Of a DNA stretch of 6,957 nucleotides, positions 5,840-6,957 are shown piece by piece. A program made the position numbers and the translations under genes. The notes under the pieces are model-generated. The model was not told the DNA's origin. It worked only from the letters and a program-made list of their open reading frames with translations, and did not search any database. Source of the DNA: Pseudomonadota bacterium (lineage in GTDB: Bacteria; Pseudomonadota; Gammaproteobacteria; Burkholderiales; Burkholderiaceae_D); contig JAFECY010000172.1 of the NCBI GenBank assembly GCA_018241865.1, forward strand, positions 1-6,957, written 5' to 3'. Numbering within the stretch: the stretch's first letter is position 1; every line of letters begins with the position of its first letter.

Positions 5840-6136
5840 GGTTTTCTTTCGTAAAAATCAGCGCTGCGCATGCTCTCGCGAGACGCGCGTACGCAAAAAT
5901 GCAACGCTAACCAACGAAACAACTGAAAACTCAAAGAGATTTCGGCACAGAAAGCTTTGCGCCGGGACGGTGTTCACTGCTTCAACACCAAAGGCGGGAG
6001 GGCTTTATCGTAACTGCTCAGGGTTTGCGATGCTGCTTGATACTACTGAATGCATTGCATGTTGCAGTGCAAGATGCGCATTGTACAGGGGAAATTGGTT
6101 TCGTGCTGGTTTTTCTTGGCAGCAGCATCGAGAATG
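5840..6136. other. Long non-coding gap upstream of the helicase gene
   Basis: Nearly 300 bp without a credible gene; short frames here show no family features. Read on the - strand it should hold the helicase promoter and a 5' leader. The best -10 candidate is TACAAT (6085-6080), but its -35 region is poor. That start would give a leader of about 230 bases. Near the helicase ATG the leader contains a GC-rich self-complementary stretch (5865-5895, with the palindrome TCTCGCGAGA at 5874-5883), then a five-T run (5857-5853). This could fold and affect expression, but it is not a clean terminator. Confidence 0.45.
6050..6081. promoter_or_regulatory. Cluster of TGCA dyads, possible operator
   Basis: Two 11-bp perfect dyads with a one-base centre stand side by side: ATGCATTGCAT (6050-6060) and TTGCAGTGCAA (6062-6072). 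Both fit WTGCANTGCAW, with centres 12 bases apart. An 8-bp palindrome ATGCGCAT (6074-6081) follows at once and touches the candidate helicase -10 box. This could be a paired site for a dimeric regulator just downstream of the helicase promoter; no regulator can be named. Confidence 0.35.
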
Positions 6137-6159
6137 AAAAAGGGCGGCTGGTGCCGCCC
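6137..6159 (-). terminator. Intrinsic terminator of fabI
   Basis: On the - strand a perfect 7-bp GC stem GGGCGGC / GCCGCCC (6159-6153 with 6148-6142), with a four-base loop ACCA, is followed at once by five T (6141-6137). It begins 22 bases past the fabI stop and ends the fabI transcript before the helicase leader. Confidence 0.88.
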
Positions 6160-6181
6160 GACATCTTGTTGAATGAGAAAT

Positions 6182-6957
6182 TTAGGAATAATCCGCTTGA
6201 TTCAAACCCATGCCGTGCGAGAAACCGCAATCGACATAGGTGATTTCGCCGGTGATGCCGGCAGCCAAATCCGACAGCATGAAGGCGGCGGTATTGCCGA
6301 CATCGTCGATGGTGACATTGCGGCGCAATGGCGCGTGCGAGGCGACGAAGCCGAGTAGTTTGCTGAAATCTTGGATGCCGCTGGCGGCCAAGGTTTTGAT
6401 CGGGCCAGCAGAAATGCCGTTGACGCGCACGCCTTGCGGGCCGAGCGATTCGGCCGTGTAGCGCACGCTGGCTTCCAGCGACGCCTTGGCCAGACCCATG
6501 GTGTTGTAGTTGGGGATGGCGCGCATGGCACCGAGATAGCTCAGAGTCAGCAGGGCGGCATTCTTGCTCAACATCGGGCGCGCAGCCTTGGCCATCGCCG
6601 GGAAGCTATAGGCGGAAATGTCATGGGCAATCTTGAAACCTTCGCGGCTCAAGCCATCGAGGAAGTCGCCGGCGATCGCTTCGCGCGGCGCGAAGCCGAT
6701 GGCGTGCACCAAGCCATCGAGTTGGCTCCAAGATTTGCCGAGATCGGCGAACAGCGCATGGATCTGCTCGTCGCTGCCGACATCGCAGTCGAAAATAAGC
6801 TCGCTGCCGAATTCTTTGGCGAAATCGGTAATACGATCTTTGAAACGCTCGCCGACGTAAGTGAAGGCCAGTTCGGCACCTTCGCGCTTGCAAGCGGTGG
6901 CAATGCCGTAGGCGATGGAACGGTTGGACAACAGACCGGTAATCAGGATTTTTTTGC
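6182..6957 (-). CDS. fabI: Enoyl-[acyl-carrier-protein] reductase FabI, N-terminus cut by window edge
   Basis: NADH-dependent reductase that completes each cycle of type II fatty acid synthesis by reducing enoyl-ACP. 257 full codons are visible. Aligned to E. coli FabI, only about six N-terminal residues are missing, and the visible part starts at [19 protein letters not shown], the nucleotide-binding glycine/serine loop. Using E. coli numbering, the catalytic residues Tyr146 (SYLGA), Tyr156 (NYNTMG) and Lys163 (LAKASLEA) fall exactly in place. The short-chain dehydrogenase fold continues through [14 protein letters not shown] and [11 protein letters not shown] to a C-terminal [17 protein letters not shown]. 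The TTG at 6931 is an internal leucine, not a start. An intrinsic terminator follows the stop. Length (about 263 residues) and motifs exclude FabL, FabV and FabK. Confidence 0.95.
   Translation of the reverse strand, partial: KKILITGLLSNRSIAYGIATACKREGAELAFTYVGERFKDRITDFAKEFGSELIFDCDVGSDEQIHALFADLGKSWSQLDGLVHAIGFAPREAIAGDFLDGLSREGFKIAHDISAYSFPAMAKAARPMLSKNAALLTLSYLGAMRAIPNYNTMGLAKASLEASVRYTAESLGPQGVRVNGISAGPIKTLAASGIQDFSKLLGFVASHAPLRRNVTIDDVGNTAAFMLSDLAAGITGEITYVDCGFSHGMGLNQADYS

Noticed and set aside
5805..6137. A 110-codon + strand frame across the gap upstream of the helicase gene
   Set aside because: It starts inside the helicase coding region and has Cys/Arg-rich, low-plausibility composition with no recognisable domain.
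6929..6931. TTG as the fabI start codon
   Set aside because: It is the leucine inside the conserved nucleotide-binding segment TGLLSNRS; the frame stays open to the window edge with family residues KKILITG upstream.

Overview
The window reads as chromosomal DNA of a betaproteobacterium, most likely Burkholderiales and possibly Oxalobacteraceae. The reasons are moderately high GC, a Burkholderia-like FabI, an RhlE-type DEAD-box helicase with a basic Gly/Lys/Arg tail, and an NtrC C-terminus of the proteobacterial type. The lineage is an inference from protein character; no 16S gene is present. I see no mobile elements, tRNAs, rRNAs or CRISPR array.

Layout. (1) Bases 1-200, + strand: the last 65 codons of ntrC, the nitrogen response regulator. 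(2) 164-931, - strand: a multi-pass membrane hydrolase of the alkaline ceramidase (CREST) superfamily with a complete metal site. It overlaps ntrC tail to tail. (3) 1045-4336: the centrepiece, a selenoneine biosynthesis locus. senC (SelD-type selenophosphate synthetase) and senB (selenosugar synthase) form a tightly coupled - strand pair. senA (EgtB-like non-heme iron selenoneine synthase) is divergent on the + strand. Only 33 bp separate the likely senA and senB start codons. (4) 4334-4447: three 13-bp tandem repeats and a bidirectional hairpin terminator. (5) 4448-5839, - strand: an RhlE-like DEAD-box RNA helicase. (6) 5840-6181: a 342-bp gap holding the helicase leader, clustered TGCA dyads and the fabI terminator. 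(7) 6182-6957, - strand: fabI, enoyl-ACP reductase, cut at its N-terminus by the window edge.

How the genes work together. SenC makes selenophosphate from selenide and ATP. SenB transfers the selenium to a UDP-sugar to give a selenosugar. SenA uses the selenosugar and hercynine to build selenoneine, the selenium analogue of ergothioneine. The hercynine-forming methyltransferase EgtD is not in the window, so hercynine must come from elsewhere. The pathway is known (senABC, reported from Variovorax paradoxus in 2022). What is unusual here is the head-to-head split of senA from senBC: each side has a good promoter candidate inside the other gene's coding sequence, so the two transcripts should overlap at their 5' ends. 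The other genes (ntrC, helicase, fabI) are ordinary housekeeping or regulatory neighbours with no evident link to selenium. Whether the ceramidase-like gene is linked is open.
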